Below are positions 34,172 through 43,829 of a stretch of DNA of 64,000 bases, one piece after another. Below the pieces are notes generated by a model. That model worked only from the letters and a program-made list of their open reading frames with translations. It was not told the DNA's origin and did not search any database. A program made the translations under genes and the position numbers. The stretch is from the NCBI GenBank assembly GCA_051000345.1, contig JBPCOJ010000069.1:1-64000 (forward strand). The letters run 5' to 3'. The stretch's first letter is position 1. Each line of letters starts with the position of its first letter. This stretch comes from JBHENC01 sp051000345. GTDB taxonomy: Bacteria; Acidobacteriota; Blastocatellia; Pyrinomonadales; Pyrinomonadaceae.

Positions 34172-34861
34172 ATGGCTAAATTCAAACAGTTGCATGATTG
34201 GACGCTCACGCCGCGCGAGGCCGTCGAGTTGCAAAAGCAATTGCGCGCGGACGTTCGGGTTGCGCCGCTCGCCCATTCGATAAAAACGATTGCGGGCGCG
34301 GATATTTCCTTTAACAAATTTTCGACGACGGTTTACGCTGGCCTTGTCGTCCTCGCCTTGCCATCGCTCGAAGTGATCGAAGAACTCTGCGTGGTGAGCG
34401 AAACAAGTTTTCCGTATGTGCCGGGCTTGCTGTCGTTTCGGGAAGCGCCGTCGGTTTTGGAAGCGTGGGCGAAATTGAAAACAGAGCCGGACGCGGTAAT
34501 GTTCGACGGGCATGGGATCGCTCATCCGCGCCGCGTCGGAATCGCTTCGCACGTCGGATTAATCATCGGGCGCCCGACCTTAGGCTGTGCAAAATCCGTG
34601 CTCGTCGGAAAGTATGAAGAGCCGGAAAGGGAACGCGGCGCGTGGACAGAGATGATCGATAAAGGCGAAACAATCGGCGCGGCGCTACGCACGAAAACGA
34701 ACGTGCAACCGATCTTCGTTTCCGTCGGACACATGATCGACCTCGCGGGCGCAATCGCTCTCACACTCCAATGCGACGGCGGCTATCGCCAGCCCGAACC
34801 GACACGCCGCGCGCATCACTTAGTCAACGCCCTTCGACGCGGCGAACGACAACCGACGTGA
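34172..34861 (+). CDS. nfi: Endonuclease V (deoxyinosine 3' endonuclease)
   Basis: 229 aa, cuts DNA near deoxyinosine to start repair of deaminated adenine. Family landmarks: AGADISFNK with the first catalytic Asp, YVPGLLSFREAP, MFDGHGIAHPRRVGIASHVG and PTLGCAKSVL, and the late LAGAIALTLQCDGGYRQPEPTRRAH region. It has its own intergenic region, shared divergently with the PAP2 gene. Confidence 0.94.
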   Translation: MAKFKQLHDWTLTPREAVELQKQLRADVRVAPLAHSIKTIAGADISFNKFSTTVYAGLVVLALPSLEVIEELCVVSETSFPYVPGLLSFREAPSVLEAWAKLKTEPDAVMFDGHGIAHPRRVGIASHVGLIIGRPTLGCAKSVLVGKYEEPERERGAWTEMIDKGETIGAALRTKTNVQPIFVSVGHMIDLAGAIALTLQCDGGYRQPEPTRRAHHLVNALRRGERQPT

Positions 34862-34894
34862 TTATGCTTTCAGCCACACAATGAGGAACAGGCA

Positions 34895-36712
34895 ATGCAG
34901 AAACTTATACTAATTTCATTATTGTTATTTTCACTTGCACCGTCTTACAAAAGCCAAACTATTAAAGCCTCTCCAACTGATGATTCTATGCTTTTGGCGG
35001 AAAAGGGAATATTGCTTTCCGATCTGCAAGTTCTCGATGCATCGTGCGTGAAACTTGATGGAGTGTTAGCGCGCGCTTCGGCTAAAACCGAAATTGCCGA
35101 TGCCGGATGGACGCTCGATCAGAGATGGGCGAAAAAGCTGTTGCGTGAAGCATATGAACTTACTATCCCGAATGAAGAAGAACAAACAAAACTTCGCAGC
35201 AGGCTGGTAGGGGCAGCACTCACACTACCGGGGGGCAGAGACATTGCCCGTAACCAAGTTCGCAATCACGTGCTTAATATTGCCAGGCGTGACAAAGCCT
35301 TTGCAGATGAATTGCTTCAATCAGGAGTGCCGCGATTGGGAATCGAGAACGAACATTACATGTATGAACGCCTTGCCGCCAACTCGCTTGCCGATGGCGA
35401 CAATCAAGCGGCTGGTGGCTATATTCTTAAGGCAATCGAAGCTGAACCGACGCTAATGAACGCCGGAAACCTTATCCTCGATATTGCGATGCAGGACAGA
35501 AAGGCGGCTGACAAACTAATTATCGAGTACATCGGGCGGTTGCACACAATTACACTTTCACAGACGAACGGTAGCGCAGGGCGAGTCTATTTCATGGTGG
35601 AAAATCTAATGTTTCCCGGCAGTAGAATTATGATGATGAGAAAGGCTCTGTTTCACGCTGACCCCAATCAACGAATACCACCGGCAGGCGAGGCCGCTAT
35701 CAAAACAGGCATGAGCTATCTCATCGAAAGCATGAGCAGTCTCGAACAGCGCGAACCGGGCAGCGCACTGGGGCTTCGAGACGTGCTGCTGCCATTATGG
35801 TTACCATTAAAGCAATATGCGCCGGAGTTGACGAGTTCCTTTTTAGAGTTGGAAAAGTTAAGCAGAAGACCCGGCGAAGATGCTTCGCTGCCGCAGAGAA
35901 AAAACGAGCAAGCGAATAAATCTAATGCGGATTACGAAAAGCGTGTCAAGGACGCGCTCGATAGCGATAAGCCGGACGATTTGACGATTAACTTTGCCCT
36001 TAGTCGCGGCGATTTCGATAAGGCGCGCAAGTTGATTGACAAGCTGTCGGACGGAGCACAGAAAACGCAGTTCATCGAAGACATAAACACGCGCGAAGCC
36101 ATTAGTCTGGCGACTAAGGGCGATACATTGAGCGCGCAATCGCTGGCTGAAAAATTAAGCAAAGTCGTCTCTGTGCTGCAAGTTTACCCGCTTATCATTA
36201 ACAAATGCGCGGCGAAAAAAGATCAACAGTGTACGACGACAGCGTTTTATCAGGCACTGCGCCAACTAAAGAAAGCCGATGTGACGCCGAACGCACCGCC
36301 CGCAGGCATTCCGGCATCCGTCGTTGCAACAAGCAAGGAATTCGATCCGGTGCTGTCGAGCTTGGGTAAATTGGCGAAAGCCGTTCTGCCCGTCAATGAT
36401 GAGTTTGCCTTTCAAGCGTTGGATGAAATGGTGCGGGCGGCGAATCGCAGCGAGTTGGATACGGGTCAGGGGCGCACAGGGTTCGAGGCGGACGTGTTCA
36501 AATTGATTGCGGCGAAGAACGAGCCGCGCGCGCAACAGGCGGCGCTGAATCTCAAGGATGAGTTGCGGCAGATCGTGGCTTTGGCGACGATAGATCAGTG
36601 GAAGGCGAAGGAGTTGACGGATAAAGAAAAAGCGATGGATAAAATAAAAGCTGCGGATAAAGCAAAGGCGTCGAACGCGCCGCAGAAAAACGGCGACGAC
36701 AAGAAAAAGTAA
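34895..36712 (+). CDS. Unknown exported helical protein
   Basis: 605 aa, family not recognised. A signal peptide spans about 1-21. The rest is largely helical with repeated Ala/Leu/Lys-rich segments, resembling alpha-solenoid (TPR-like) repeats without a clear consensus; a charged linker lies at about 325-352. The last about 35 residues are Lys/Ala/Asp-rich (KEKAMDKIKAADKAKASN) and probably disordered. It starts 33 bp after nfi but is unlikely to be functionally linked. GC is lower than in the neighbours. Confidence 0.75.
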   Translation: MQKLILISLLLFSLAPSYKSQTIKASPTDDSMLLAEKGILLSDLQVLDASCVKLDGVLARASAKTEIADAGWTLDQRWAKKLLREAYELTIPNEEEQTKLRSRLVGAALTLPGGRDIARNQVRNHVLNIARRDKAFADELLQSGVPRLGIENEHYMYERLAANSLADGDNQAAGGYILKAIEAEPTLMNAGNLILDIAMQDRKAADKLIIEYIGRLHTITLSQTNGSAGRVYFMVENLMFPGSRIMMMRKALFHADPNQRIPPAGEAAIKTGMSYLIESMSSLEQREPGSALGLRDVLLPLWLPLKQYAPELTSSFLELEKLSRRPGEDASLPQRKNEQANKSNADYEKRVKDALDSDKPDDLTINFALSRGDFDKARKLIDKLSDGAQKTQFIEDINTREAISLATKGDTLSAQSLAEKLSKVVSVLQVYPLIINKCAAKKDQQCTTTAFYQALRQLKKADVTPNAPPAGIPASVVATSKEFDPVLSSLGKLAKAVLPVNDEFAFQALDEMVRAANRSELDTGQGRTGFEADVFKLIAAKNEPRAQQAALNLKDELRQIVALATIDQWKAKELTDKEKAMDKIKAADKAKASNAPQKNGDDKKK

Positions 36713-36742
36713 ACCGCTTCTTTCTCACACGCGGCAAAAGCG

Positions 36743-36784
36743 AAAGCCGGAGACGTTGATATTTATCATCATGTCTCCGGCTTT
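36743..36784. terminator. Shared hairpin between convergent genes
   Basis: Perfect 12-bp arms (aaagccggagac at 36743-36754, gtctccggcttt at 36773-36784) separate the plus gene ending at 36712 and the minus gene ending at 36820. Neither side has a long T-run, but position and stem suggest a bidirectional terminator. Confidence 0.6.
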
Positions 36785-36819
36785 GTCATGTCAAAGGCCG
36801 TGTTAATTGTTCGAGCGGT

Positions 36820-38442
36820 TTACTGCGTGACCGTGAATTTGGCCGAGGGCGAAATGGTTTGGCCGGAGACGCGGTCGCGTATGCGTATGGCGAGTTCGTA
36901 GTCGCCGGGCGCGAGCTTGCTTGTGTCGAGCAGTTTGGCGAGCGTCAGGCGTTGGCCTGCGTCACTCATGCCCTTCCAATCTTCCGCCTGCTTGCCGATT
37001 TCCTTGCCGCCCTTCAGCAGCACGTATTCGGCGTCAACTGAAGGCCGCAACGTCGTTTGATCGATGCCCGCGTTGTAGACTTGCATGTACACGCCGATGG
37101 GCTGACCGCGATGATAAATGCCGGAAACGTTCGGGATCACTTTATTGTTGCCGATGACGAATTGTCCGACCGCCGGTTGATCGTTCAAGTTCTGCAATTT
37201 TGCGGCGAGCACGAGCGTCGAAGTCGAAAGCTGTTTGGCGTCGTATCTGGGAACGGTGAAGCCGACGTGTCGAACGCCTGTCGCGCCCGAAGCAACATCG
37301 CGCACGATGACATCGACCTTGTAGGTTCCGGGCGGCAGCGCGACTGCCTTCTGATAAGCGGACTTGCGCTCCTTCGCCTCGGCGAGTTCCGAGGGCGTCG
37401 CGGTGGCCGTGACGGGGTCTTCAAAGATGCCTGCGCGTCGGCCTGAAACGCTTGTGATGCGCCCGAAGATATTCATGCGCGCTAATTGGACGCCGCCGCT
37501 GTCCGTGAAGGTCAAATCCTTGTTTTCGGTCTGGACAGTGAAGGCCGTGACGACGCGCTCATCCGATTGGCGGAAAAAGTCTATGCGCATATCGAAGTTG
37601 AGCGGGTTATCGTCAATCGAAGGCGTGTTGACGGCTGACGCCAGATCATTGAACTTGATTTGCGGCGGGCGGCTTAAGTCTGCGAGTAGTTGCAGTCTAG
37701 TAAACGGATTATCCTGCTCGCGCGAATAGCTGTTCGAGCCGCCGATGCCGCCGATGCGATCTGCTTTGCTCGATAGTCCGAGTTGTTCGGAGAGCGTTAG
37801 TCCCGCGCCGGGTACGTTGAGCATCGCGTCTTTTTCGTTCGGAGAGCGCGCGATGCGGTATTCGCCCGAGCCGGTCGGATCGACAAACTCTATTTCGACG
37901 CCCGATCCGACGCCCGGTATGTAGCGATAAAACCATGTCTCGAACGGATAGGTCGTCGTCGAGCCGCCGCCCTCGTAAGATTGTCGGTCATAGGAGCCGC
38001 CCGACGGATGGGATTCGACTTCGTTGGGCTTGCCGAACGTAACGTAGATGCGCCCGCGATCCGTTTTCCAGCCGGGAATGCCGGACGCGTAGTGCTCGTT
38101 GGCGTAAGCGATGCGCTCGTAATATTCTTCTTTGTATTCGTTTTCGTCTGTGTCCGGGTCTGGATCGCGGCGTCGCCAGAAATCTTCGATGTAGGCCTCG
38201 CGCTCTTCGTCTGTTTGAAGCTTTCTGTAAGCCGAACGCTCTTTGTCCGTGATTATATAAGCCACATCCTTATCCGGCCATTCCCTGTAAATCTTTTTTA
38301 CCTCGGGCTTGCCGTTGCGTTGGCGGCTTGGGGTGTCCGGCTGCTCTCCGCGCTGCTTTTTCTGCGCCGCAACGGGAACCATTAAAAGCACCAGCACCGG
38401 CAACGTGAAAATCAAACGATGCACTAAATTTTGTTGGAACAT
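36820..38442 (-). CDS. GWxTD-domain exported protein
   Basis: 540 aa from ATG 38442 (GGAG upstream; a frame to 38475 is also open). Signal peptide about 10-26. The GWxTD domain follows: REWPDKDVAYIITDKER, AYIEDFWRRRDPDP, and the name motif GWKTDRGRIYVTFGKPNE. The C-terminal half has beta-sandwich-like segments ending AKFTVT. The domain is frequent in Acidobacteria and Bacteroidetes, always in exported proteins of unknown function. A good promoter lies upstream. Confidence 0.88.
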   Translation of the reverse strand: MFQQNLVHRLIFTLPVLVLLMVPVAAQKKQRGEQPDTPSRQRNGKPEVKKIYREWPDKDVAYIITDKERSAYRKLQTDEEREAYIEDFWRRRDPDPDTDENEYKEEYYERIAYANEHYASGIPGWKTDRGRIYVTFGKPNEVESHPSGGSYDRQSYEGGGSTTTYPFETWFYRYIPGVGSGVEIEFVDPTGSGEYRIARSPNEKDAMLNVPGAGLTLSEQLGLSSKADRIGGIGGSNSYSREQDNPFTRLQLLADLSRPPQIKFNDLASAVNTPSIDDNPLNFDMRIDFFRQSDERVVTAFTVQTENKDLTFTDSGGVQLARMNIFGRITSVSGRRAGIFEDPVTATATPSELAEAKERKSAYQKAVALPPGTYKVDVIVRDVASGATGVRHVGFTVPRYDAKQLSTSTLVLAAKLQNLNDQPAVGQFVIGNNKVIPNVSGIYHRGQPIGVYMQVYNAGIDQTTLRPSVDAEYVLLKGGKEIGKQAEDWKGMSDAGQRLTLAKLLDTSKLAPGDYELAIRIRDRVSGQTISPSAKFTVTQ

Positions 38443-38610
38443 AATTTCGGACGACTCCTGTTCGTGGAAAATCAAGCGGAAACTACTTGCCGCAAAGCGA
38501 TCACACCGCCCCGCCGATTTTTGAACCTTCTTTAGAAGCGAAAAGCTTCCGGCTAAAACTTGTTTTCGTAAGGTGATAGCCCGCGCTATCTGTCACAGTG
38601 CTAAAGACTA

Positions 38611-38640
38611 ATTTTAGAACCCTGATGGGAATAGAGTCAA
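38611..38640 (-). promoter_or_regulatory. Sigma-70-type promoter of the GWxTD gene
   Basis: On the minus strand TTGACT (38640-38635) and TAAAAT (38616-38611) are separated by 18 bp, a close match to the housekeeping consensus. It would give a leader of about 160 nt. The rest of the 332-bp gap between the GWxTD start and the tatC stop shows nothing else. Confidence 0.6.
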
Positions 38641-38774
38641 GATGCGCGAAAATGGCCGCGCGGTTGCCTCGAAACCATTGAAAACGCTGTTTCAGCAATG
38701 CAGATCGGGCTTGAGAAAAGCGAAGATTAATTTCATTTCGCCCACACTTGCTGCGCCGCTTTCCGACTCTTCAT

Positions 38775-39845
38775 TTATGCGCGCACGCGTGGTTTAGCCG
38801 AAATCCACGCGACGAAAATCGAAATGACGTAGAGCACCAGCATCGGCGCGGCGAAAAGCAGCATGTTCGGCACATCGTTGGTCGGCGACAAAATTGCCGC
38901 CGCAATCAAAATCACGATCAAGGATGTGCGCCAGATGCGTATCAAATACTTCGCCGTCACGAGACCGATGCGCGCCAGCACATAAGTAATCGCGGGCATT
39001 TGAAACACGATGCCCATGCCGAGCATCACCAGAATAATGAAATCGAAATAATCGTCGGCCTTCAAAAACAAGCGAAAATCCTTGCCGAGTCCGAGCAGAT
39101 ACTTGGCGGCGGGCGGAAAAATAACGTAGTAAGCGAAAACCGAGCCGATGAAAAAAGAGATTGTCGAAAGCAGTATGAACGGCAGCACGTAGCCGCGTTC
39201 GTGCGGGTAAAGTCCGGGCGAGACGAACGCCCAGATTTGCCACAACAGGAACGGCAGCGTGAGACAAATCGCTGTGTAAAGCGAAACTTTAATGTAAAGC
39301 GAAAAGGATTCGATCATCGTGTTGACGATCAATTTCTCATCGAGGCCAACCGATCCGTCAAAGCGCGCGTTGAAATCCACAGGCAAGCGCACGCCCTTCG
39401 GCACGACGGCGTTTCCGGCGATCAACTGCTCGGCCATGAATAATCCGGTGTTGCCGTTGGCGTCCTTTGCGACTTGCGCGAGCACGCTTGTGCCGGGTGG
39501 AATCACGCTCGTGCCGATCTTCGTCGATTCGGAAAAGGTATAGCGCGCGGTGTCGCCTTCCTTCAAAACGGCGAGCGCCTGAATCTGTTCCTTGCCTGTC
39601 AGACCGCCGAGCGGGAGTTCGCGGCGCTGTGCTTCGGCAAGCGCGTGCTGAACGGGGCGCGCAAGAAAATTGTAGATATAATTTGAAACGAACCAGCAGC
39701 CGATGAAGACGACGAAAACAAACGTGATCGAGCGAATCAGACGGCTGCGCAATTCGTCCAGATGATCCATAAAGGACATCTGAACGCCGGGTTCTTCCGT
39801 CCCTTCTTCCTGATCGCCGGAGCGTGCGCCTAAAAGTGATGCCAT
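38775..39845 (-). CDS. tatC: Sec-independent protein translocase TatC with enlarged first periplasmic loop
   Basis: 356 aa, compared with the usual 240-260. The N-terminal SFMDHLDELRSRL motif that binds the twin-arginine signal is present, and the six membrane helices can be placed (about 37-57, 186-206, 222-243, 262-285, and two near 300-345), with FVSPGLYPHER intact. The extra length is about 100 residues between TM1 and TM2 (roughly 72-172), a Gly/Val/Thr-rich segment on the periplasmic side. It is the receptor part of the Tat translocon. tatA lies just upstream, and Tat-type signals occur in this window. Confidence 0.93.
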   Translation of the reverse strand: MASLLGARSGDQEEGTEEPGVQMSFMDHLDELRSRLIRSITFVFVVFIGCWFVSNYIYNFLARPVQHALAEAQRRELPLGGLTGKEQIQALAVLKEGDTARYTFSESTKIGTSVIPPGTSVLAQVAKDANGNTGLFMAEQLIAGNAVVPKGVRLPVDFNARFDGSVGLDEKLIVNTMIESFSLYIKVSLYTAICLTLPFLLWQIWAFVSPGLYPHERGYVLPFILLSTISFFIGSVFAYYVIFPPAAKYLLGLGKDFRLFLKADDYFDFIILVMLGMGIVFQMPAITYVLARIGLVTAKYLIRIWRTSLIVILIAAAILSPTNDVPNMLLFAAPMLVLYVISIFVAWISAKPRVRA

Positions 39846-39875
39846 TAAAGTTTGCTTGCGTGAAGCGCTGACAGT

Positions 39876-40349
39876 TTAGAGCCAGTCGCGCTTGCTTGAA
39901 GGAGCGGGAGACGCAGCGGCGGCAGCGTTGTAGCTTGCGCCTGCTTCCGTGCCGGATGAAGTGTCAAAGCCGGTTTGCGTTGTCGCAGAATCGGCGACAG
40001 CAGATGGCGCAAGGTCGGTTGCCGTCGCAGCGCCGCGCGCATAGGTTTGCTCTGTTGGTCGGGTCGCCGAGAGCATGGCGGCGGCGCGGTCTTCGCCAGC
40101 CGCTATGACGGAATCATCTTCGGGCAGCATCGCGCGCTCTGTCTCCGCTTCCTGTTTGGCTTGGTCGAGGCTGGCCTCTTGTTCCCAAGTGCGCTTGAAA
40201 TCTTCGGAGGCGCTTTTGAATTGGGCAAGGCTTTTGCCGAGCGAGCGGCTTAGTTCCGGCAATCTGCGCGGCCCGAACAGCACGAGCGCCGCCACGAGAA
40301 TAACGAGAACTTCGGTCGTTCCTAAAAATTCGAGAAATAACGGATACAC
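39876..40349 (-). CDS. tatA: Tat translocase subunit TatA/TatB
   Basis: 157 aa from GTG 40349. One N-terminal membrane helix (about 8-24, EVLVILVAALVLF), the FGPRRLPE hinge and an amphipathic helix (LSRSLGKSLAQFKSASEDF) are typical of TatA/TatB. The remaining about 100 residues are Ala/Thr/Ser/Glu-rich, low complexity and probably unstructured. Whether it acts as TatA, TatB or both is not decidable. The earlier in-frame starts lie in Arg-rich sequence without a membrane-protein character. The gene ends 30 bp before tatC. Confidence 0.88.
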   Translation of the reverse strand: MYPLFLEFLGTTEVLVILVAALVLFGPRRLPELSRSLGKSLAQFKSASEDFKRTWEQEASLDQAKQEAETERAMLPEDDSVIAAGEDRAAAMLSATRPTEQTYARGAATATDLAPSAVADSATTQTGFDTSSGTEAGASYNAAAAASPAPSSKRDWL

Positions 40350-40420
40350 TTTTCGCGGCCTGCTTTCTGCTGCTGACTCCTGCGCTTTTTTTGATGCAAC
40401 GAGCGCGCGCAATGTTGCGC

Positions 40421-40849
40421 CTATTTTCCTTTGCCGAGTACGGATTGGTCGCCCGTGTATTCCGGCGGATAATAAATGACTTCGACGGCCTGCCCGTTCA
40501 AGCCTTTCGTGTAAAAGGAAACTGAATGATCGCGGTGTTCCTTGAGCGGGCGGCCTTCGCGCGCGGCGGCGGCTTCGAGTTCCGCGCGTGTCTCGACGCG
40601 CAAGCCCATGTGCGGCGGATGCTTTGAATTCGTAGCGAGCAAGGCGACTCCGAACCCGCGTCCGTCGCGCAGCATCGCCCAATCGTCGTAAAGCGTTTCA
40701 ATGTGAAACCCTATGCGCTCATACTCGCGCACATCTCTTTGCAAATCCACGGACTTCACGGCGATGTGATCGACCACACCGGCAAAGCGCGCTTCAGTTG
40801 TTTGCTCAAGCGTCTCACTCGATTGCCCGGGCGTTTCGCTGTTGTTCAT
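40421..40849 (-). CDS. VOC (glyoxalase/epimerase-like) family protein
   Basis: 142 aa from ATG 40849 (AGGAAG upstream). After a Glu/Ser/Thr-rich start, a vicinal-oxygen-chelate fold is visible: VVDHIAVKSVDLQRDVREYERIG, a central MGLRVETRAELEA and a terminal GQAVEVIYYPPEY with the metal-binding Glu. This resembles methylmalonyl-CoA epimerase or glyoxalase, but the specificity is open. It lies upstream of tatA on the same strand, perhaps by chance. Confidence 0.82.
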   Translation of the reverse strand: MNNSETPGQSSETLEQTTEARFAGVVDHIAVKSVDLQRDVREYERIGFHIETLYDDWAMLRDGRGFGVALLATNSKHPPHMGLRVETRAELEAAAAREGRPLKEHRDHSVSFYTKGLNGQAVEVIYYPPEYTGDQSVLGKGK

Positions 40850-41095
40850 CTTTAATTCTTCCTGCATCATCGAAAATCTTTCCCGAATAATTTATCGTGC
40901 CGGTAGATTGTAGCGCGCCCGAACCGAATGCAAAAGCGTGGAAGAACTCTCAAACGAGAATCATGCCTGTGCTTATAACGCGCTTTTAACTTCGACTTTA
41001 CTTTTATGTCCTGCGTGAAGGATTCTTGACAACGGCGACGCGCTCGCGCGAACCTCTAAAGCAAAACTAAGAACAGGAAAGACCGCAATAACTAT

Positions 41096-42040
41096 ATGAC
41101 GCAACACACGCCGCGAATTGTTTCTCTGCTTCCTTCGGCAACGGAAATCCTCTGCGCGCTCGGACTCGAAGATGCGCTCGTCGGCATCACGCACGAATGC
41201 GATTATCCGCCCGCAATCAAACATCTTCCGCCATTGACCGCGAGCCGCATTTCGCACGAAACGATGACGAGCCGCGAGATCGACCACGCCGTTCGCTCGC
41301 AACTCGACGGGCACGGCTCGATTTATGACCTCGACGAAAAACAGTTGCGCGAGCTTCGCCCAGATTTGATTCTCACGCAGGAATTGTGCGACGTGTGCGC
41401 CGTCAGCTACAAACGCGTGGCACAGGCCGCGCGCGTGTTTGAAACGGATGTGCGCGTCGTCTCGCTCGAACCGAACACGATCACGGACATCTTCGCCAAC
41501 ATACGAACCGTCGGCGAATTGACAAACAAAGTGAGCGAGGCGACGCACGTTATCGCCCAACTCTCGACGCGCATAGACACCGTCGCCGCCGCTCTCGCCG
41601 GTATCGAAACACGCCCGCGCACGCTGATGCTCGAATGGCTGGAGCCGCCGTTTTCGCCCGGTCACTGGGTTCCCGAACAAGTCGCGCTCGCGGGCGGCGA
41701 CCATGCCTTCGGGCGCGTCGGAGAGCCTTCGACGACAACCACTGCCGAAGAAATAAAGGCTTACGCGCCGGAGTGCATCGTGCTGATTCCGTGCGGCTAT
41801 TATAAGGAAGACATTTTGCGACAGTTGCCGGAGTCTCGTTTGCCTGCGGGCTGGCATAACCTTCCGGCGGTGCAAACGGGCAACGTGTGGGCGCTCGACG
41901 CGACTTCCTACTTTAGCCGTCCGGGGCCGCGCGTCGTTCGCGGCATAGAAATCCTCGCGCGCATTTTGCACCCGGAAATCTTCGGCGCGCCGACGGAAGA
42001 TGAAGCCGTCAAAGTTCCAGCCGAATTGATGCACACGTAA
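41096..42040 (+). CDS. Cobalamin-binding (BtuF-like) periplasmic-binding-fold protein without signal peptide
   Basis: 314 aa, class III substrate-binding fold: RIVSLLPSATEILCALGLED at 6-25, HECDYPP, the helix backbone VAQAARVF and the C-terminal PGPRVVRGIEILARILHPE. The family binds cobalamin or siderophores for ABC transporters. There is no signal peptide, as in a known cytosolic subgroup of unknown role, and no ABC permease or ATPase genes are nearby. The N-terminal Cys-containing ELCDVCAVSY stretch is conserved in that subgroup. Confidence 0.78.
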   Translation: MTQHTPRIVSLLPSATEILCALGLEDALVGITHECDYPPAIKHLPPLTASRISHETMTSREIDHAVRSQLDGHGSIYDLDEKQLRELRPDLILTQELCDVCAVSYKRVAQAARVFETDVRVVSLEPNTITDIFANIRTVGELTNKVSEATHVIAQLSTRIDTVAAALAGIETRPRTLMLEWLEPPFSPGHWVPEQVALAGGDHAFGRVGEPSTTTTAEEIKAYAPECIVLIPCGYYKEDILRQLPESRLPAGWHNLPAVQTGNVWALDATSYFSRPGPRVVRGIEILARILHPEIFGAPTEDEAVKVPAELMHT

Positions 42041-42064
42041 TTAACCCAAAGTTGCCGCTTATAG

Positions 42065-42098
42065 ATTGCCACTAGCTTTGGCTTGTGCTAGTGGCAAT
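42065..42098. repeat. Palindromic element of the CCACTAGC family
   Basis: Perfect 12-bp arms (attgccactagc at 42065-42076, gctagtggcaat at 42087-42098) with a 10-nt loop, in the 79-bp gap before the ligase gene. The sequence matches the outer palindromes at 57674-57860, so it is a dispersed element; a terminator role is possible. Confidence 0.75.
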
Positions 42099-42119
42099 TC
42101 AAAGGATTTTCAAATATCT

Positions 42120-43829
42120 ATGCCATCAATTGATAAAGCTGCGCGCGGCTCTTTGCTCGCGTTCGCGCAAACGGCGGAAGCAATCGCGGCGACGACGAAG
42201 AAATTGGAAAAGGCCGCATTGCTCGGCGCATATTTTAGCGAGTTGGGAGACGTAGATTTGGCGTGCGCCGCGCGCTATTTTGCCGGGCATCAATTTGCGA
42301 TGAACGACGCGCGTACAACCAACGTCGGCGGCTCCGCGTTGCGCGATGCGTTGAGTGAGGCGACGAACATCGAAGTCGAAAACTTGCGCCCGCGTTATGT
42401 GCGGCTCGGCGACTCCGGCGAAGTCGCTTACGAAGCGTTTCAAGAAGCAGGCCGCGCAGACGTAGCTCCGACAATCACGCTTGCCGAAACAGCATCATTG
42501 ATCGAACGCTTGAGCGAAACTCGCGGCGCGAAAAACAAAAAGGAATTGCTTGTCGAAGCGCTTCGCCGCGCGACGCCGCTCGAAGCGAAATATCTGGTCA
42601 AACTTCTCACGGGCGATTTGCGCATCGGCCTCAAGGAAGGACTCGTCGAAGATGCCATCGCGCGCGTCTTCGAGCGCCCGCTTGCAATCATCGCGCAGAT
42701 AAATATGCTGACGGGCGACATCGGCGAAACGGCTGTCCGCGCACGCACAGATGAATTGCAGAATGTCTCGATGCGCCTTTTTCATCCGCTCAAGTTTATG
42801 CTCGCAACGCCTGCGGCAGACCTCGCGGATGTCGCGCGCACAATGCCCGAAGAGTTTTTCGTCGAAGACAAATTCGACGGCATACGCGCGCAGGCGCATA
42901 CAGACGCCGCACGCGTCGCCGTTTACTCGCGGACAATGGACGAGATTACGCACCGCTTTCCCGAACTCGTCGCGCCGCTCAAAAATCTGCCCGGCGATGC
43001 GATTCTCGACGGCGAAATTGTTCCCGTGCGCGGCGGCGAGATTCTGCCGTTTGCGGAATTGCAAAAGCGTTTGGGGCGCAAAACCGTGAGCGATGAATTA
43101 TTAGCCACAACGCCCGTTGCCTTCATCGCCTACGATATTCTGTACGCGGAAAATAGAGTGCTGATCGACACATCGCTCGATGCGCGTCGCGGGCTTCTCG
43201 AAAAACTCGTCCCGGCGGAAGGCACTGTTCGTCTCTCGCTTGCCAAGCGCGTGCGTGATGTCGCGTTGCTGGATGAAGAGTTTGCGGCGGCGCGTGCGCG
43301 CGGCAACGAAGGCTTGATGATTAAAGACCCGCGCTCGTCGTACAAACCGGGACGGCGCGGGCGCGAGTGGTTGAAGGTGAAACGCGCCGTTGCGACGCTC
43401 GATGTCGTCGTCACGGCGGTTGAAGTCGGCCACGGCAAGCGCCGCCAACTGCTTTCCGATTACACGTTCGCGGTGCGTCGTTCCGAAGAAGATGCGGAGC
43501 TGCTGAACGTCGGCAAAGCTTATTCCGGCTTGACTGACATCGAACTCGCGGAATTGACCGAGTGGTTTCGCGCGCACACCTTACAGGAATTCGCGCACGG
43601 GCGCGTCCGCACTGTCGTGCCGCAAATAATTCTCGAAGTCACCTTTGACCGCGTGCAAAAATCCGCGCGCCACAAAAGCGGCTACGCCCTGCGCTTTCCG
43701 CGCATACTGCGCTTGCGTGACGATAAAACCGTCGCCGAAATAGACACCGTTGAGACTGTCCGCAAACTCGCCGAAGCGGAAATCGGCGCTGATAGTAGTA
43801 GCAACAACGTCGCGCCGGAAGAATCATAA
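42120..43829 (+). CDS. ATP-dependent DNA ligase
   Basis: 569 aa. The start at ATG 42120 gives the archaeal-type helical N-terminal DNA-binding domain; a longer frame to 42066 would translate the palindrome. The nucleotidyltransferase core has the AMP-accepting Lys in EDKFDGIRAQ and later motifs VAFIAYDI, EGLMIKDP and WLKVKRA; a C-terminal OB-fold ends in the SGYALRFPRILRLRDDK region. In bacteria such ligases usually act in repair beside the NAD-dependent enzyme. No Ku gene is near. Confidence 0.92.
   Translation: MPSIDKAARGSLLAFAQTAEAIAATTKKLEKAALLGAYFSELGDVDLACAARYFAGHQFAMNDARTTNVGGSALRDALSEATNIEVENLRPRYVRLGDSGEVAYEAFQEAGRADVAPTITLAETASLIERLSETRGAKNKKELLVEALRRATPLEAKYLVKLLTGDLRIGLKEGLVEDAIARVFERPLAIIAQINMLTGDIGETAVRARTDELQNVSMRLFHPLKFMLATPAADLADVARTMPEEFFVEDKFDGIRAQAHTDAARVAVYSRTMDEITHRFPELVAPLKNLPGDAILDGEIVPVRGGEILPFAELQKRLGRKTVSDELLATTPVAFIAYDILYAENRVLIDTSLDARRGLLEKLVPAEGTVRLSLAKRVRDVALLDEEFAAARARGNEGLMIKDPRSSYKPGRRGREWLKVKRAVATLDVVVTAVEVGHGKRRQLLSDYTFAVRRSEEDAELLNVGKAYSGLTDIELAELTEWFRAHTLQEFAHGRVRTVVPQIILEVTFDRVQKSARHKSGYALRFPRILRLRDDKTVAEIDTVETVRKLAEAEIGADSSSNNVAPEES

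Noticed and set aside
38501..38698. Minus-strand ORF of 65 aa over the GWxTD promoter
   Set aside because: No ribosome site; the promoter elements at 38611-38640 lie inside it.
41026..41031. TTGACA as -35 of the cobalamin-binding-protein gene
   Set aside because: No -10-like hexamer is found at 16-18 bp.
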